A DNA stretch of 64,000 nt from Antedon bifida (Eukaryota; Echinodermata; Crinoidea; Comatulida; Antedonidae), in the NCBI GenBank assembly GCA_963402885.1, contig OY727100.1:12555395-12619394 (forward strand). The letters are read 5' to 3'. Of this stretch, positions 62,901-64,000 are shown in pieces. Position 1 is the stretch's first letter; each line of letters begins with the position of its first letter. The notes beneath the pieces were generated by a model. It saw only the letters and a list, made by a program, of their open reading frames with translations, did no database searches and was not told the origin of the DNA. The translations under genes were made by a program, and so were the position numbers.

Positions 62901-63601
62901 TATTCTATACTCTCAATTCTCTTATCTCTTCTTCCGCAGTATGGGATTGGTTTTCTTTTACATTCATTTTATTAGCTAGAGAGAGAAATGGTCTAAAAAT
63001 GTACACTAAGCCATGATGATTGTAATAGATATGATAGATGAGAAAACAATTCCTTTTTGTTGCAACAAAGTGTTTTCTTAATGGGGGTGGCCTCTGAATT
63101 GGGAAAGTGTTTAAACATATACTTTCCGTCGTTATTTTCACAGGAAAGTGTCCCTTTAATAGGATTGTCCCAATCGTTCTAATCGTTAATCACAAATTAC
63201 CTTTTGATGTCCCCACTCTGACCATGTTGCAGTTGACGCGACACAATTTATAAGTGTGAGTCCTCGTACGTATGTATGATGCTCCAACTAGATACAGAAA
63301 GCAATCATAATAAACAAGTAATAGTCATTAAAAAATGCACAATTCAAAGTTCAACTGAAGATCTATAAATTAAAAGCAATCAATTTTAGCAAAATAATAG
63401 TAATATCAGGTCAAAGTTCAAATAAATTAAAGCAGAGCAATTATAACAATATGTCAATGCAGATATGGAACCTCTATTAAGGGGACACATTCGGAATCCA
63501 GCAATGTTCCTTAATCTATATAAAACATTTTTAAATTTACCTCAAATCTAGCTAAAATATTGGCACCAGCACCAACTCCAAAACCAACAAACTCTTTAAT
63601 T
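60000..63601 (-). CDS. NDRG-family protein, six internal exons; 5' end beyond the window
   Basis: Exons, 5' to 3': 63541-63601, 63201-63287, 62613-62690, 61995-62098, 61754-61871, 60000-60135; GT-AG borders and phases agree, giving ~194 residues. They cover the second half of the N-myc downstream-regulated alpha/beta-hydrolase fold. IKEFVGFGVGAGANILARF is the nucleophile-elbow region, which in NDRGs reads G.GAGA and lacks a catalytic Ser, as here. Then come YVRGLTLINC, EYLLWHYFGK, FINTYIKRTDLN and LKCNTMLICGKNSPH (usually a VVGD.SP-type motif, so diverged). The block GRLDPAKSTWVNISDCGG...KLAESFRYYLQGIGY is strongly NDRG-like. NDRGs are cytosolic, non-enzymatic proteins in stress, differentiation and trafficking. 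The 63541 exon begins mid-codon, so earlier exons lie to the right. The 3' end is unresolved. Confidence 0.9.
60540..60815. repeat. Diverged ~130-bp tandem duplication with a CA run, in an NDRG intron
   Basis: TGTAGTTTTATTTTACTCATAATAA...ATACATCTTAA...TGTTGTCGTAAA (60,550-60,630) recurs as TGTAGTTTTATTTTATTCATAATAA...ATGTTGTTGTAAA (60,685-60,787). The second copy has gained a short ACACACACAC run. Confidence 0.75.
61265..61505. repeat. Dispersed repeat D, copy 1 (NDRG intron)
   Basis: TTATGTAAACTAATTCAATTCTTTC, CAAAAGGTCAATGAAATC and TCTTATCTCTTCTTCCGCAG recur in the same order at 62,832-63,056. Both copies are in NDRG introns and in the same orientation. Confidence 0.8.
62832..63056. repeat. 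Dispersed repeat D, copy 2 (different NDRG intron)
   Basis: Same-order, same-orientation copy of 61,265-61,505 with a ~15-bp insertion (CTCTATTCTATACTC). It lies between exons 63201-63287 and 62613-62690. It ends near AGATGAGAAAACAATTCC, matching AGATGAGAAAATAATTCC of copy 1. Confidence 0.8.
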
Positions 63602-64000
63602 CTAATAAAAAAGAAGTTAACACTAGTAAAAAATTAATAACGTGAAGTGACGATTATAAAACTAAAATGCAATAAATATTTTTACATTAACCTTTCTAGT
63701 ATGTTACTATGTTGGTTAATTTCACAATTGCAACGATACAAAGGCAGATTCAATTTATTTCATATTCTCCATAATTGCTTTTTACAAATGATGCGTAGCA
63801 TTGCCACCAAAACGCCAATCAGGTGTTCTTGAACTCTGTAAAAGTTCTAGATTGATCTAATCAATCTGGTTCAAACTAAATTGTATTTCATTATTAAAGA
63901 GACACAGATTGACAAAATTATGTATGAAATGTGGAGAGAGAGCGCTATCTATTATTAAGATTTTCCAGATATGAGTTTACTCTATGCAGACAATTCTTGT
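63602..64000. other. NDRG intron or upstream sequence running off the window
   Basis: No further NDRG exon was recognised. The preceding coding exon is expected beyond position 64,000. Confidence 0.4.

Overview
The window is animal nuclear DNA: AT-rich, intron-rich, with GT-AG splice signals, tRNA-derived SINE heads, a non-LTR retrotransposon remnant, several MITE families and many minisatellites. The gene content (an NRF-6-like acyltransferase, a NETO-like receptor auxiliary protein, an NDRG protein), the frequent TAGGCCTA-type words and the MITE load suggest an invertebrate deuterostome such as an echinoderm. The phylum is inference; no marker gene decides it.

Layout. 1-1.05 kb is repeat-rich flank with a C-tract. 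1.05-10.5 kb is one satellite array whose monomers are imperfect palindromes (long ~196 bp, short ~131 bp), with larger duplicated blocks on top (offsets about 3,377 and 4,227 bp). 10.6-18.5 kb is a complete minus-strand gene that I could assemble exon by exon: 15 coding exons, all phases compatible, 664 residues, with signal peptide, NRF domain and acyltransferase-3 membrane domain. Its introns carry a ~1 kb foldback element with a 5-bp target duplication, a SINE and a MITE. A possible two-exon small secreted-protein gene lies just upstream (18.6-18.9 kb).

21.2-24.35 kb holds a second minus-strand gene, a NETO homologue (CUB-CUB-LDLa-TM-cytoplasmic tail) in eight exons, one of them only 30 nt. 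Its first coding exon was not found. From 24.4 to about 52.7 kb I find no convincing gene. That stretch contains MITEs (some nested), SINEs, a decayed reverse-transcriptase fragment, and trinucleotide and minisatellite arrays.

60.0-63.6 kb holds six exons of a minus-strand NDRG-family gene whose 5' part lies beyond the right edge. Its 3' end is uncertain; candidate terminal exons are at 52.75-52.84 kb and 57.13-57.17 kb. The three genes share strand but no evident pathway: a multipass acyltransferase, a glutamate-receptor auxiliary protein and a cytosolic alpha/beta-hydrolase-fold protein. Nothing suggests an operon or functional cluster. The most unusual structure is the palindromic satellite.
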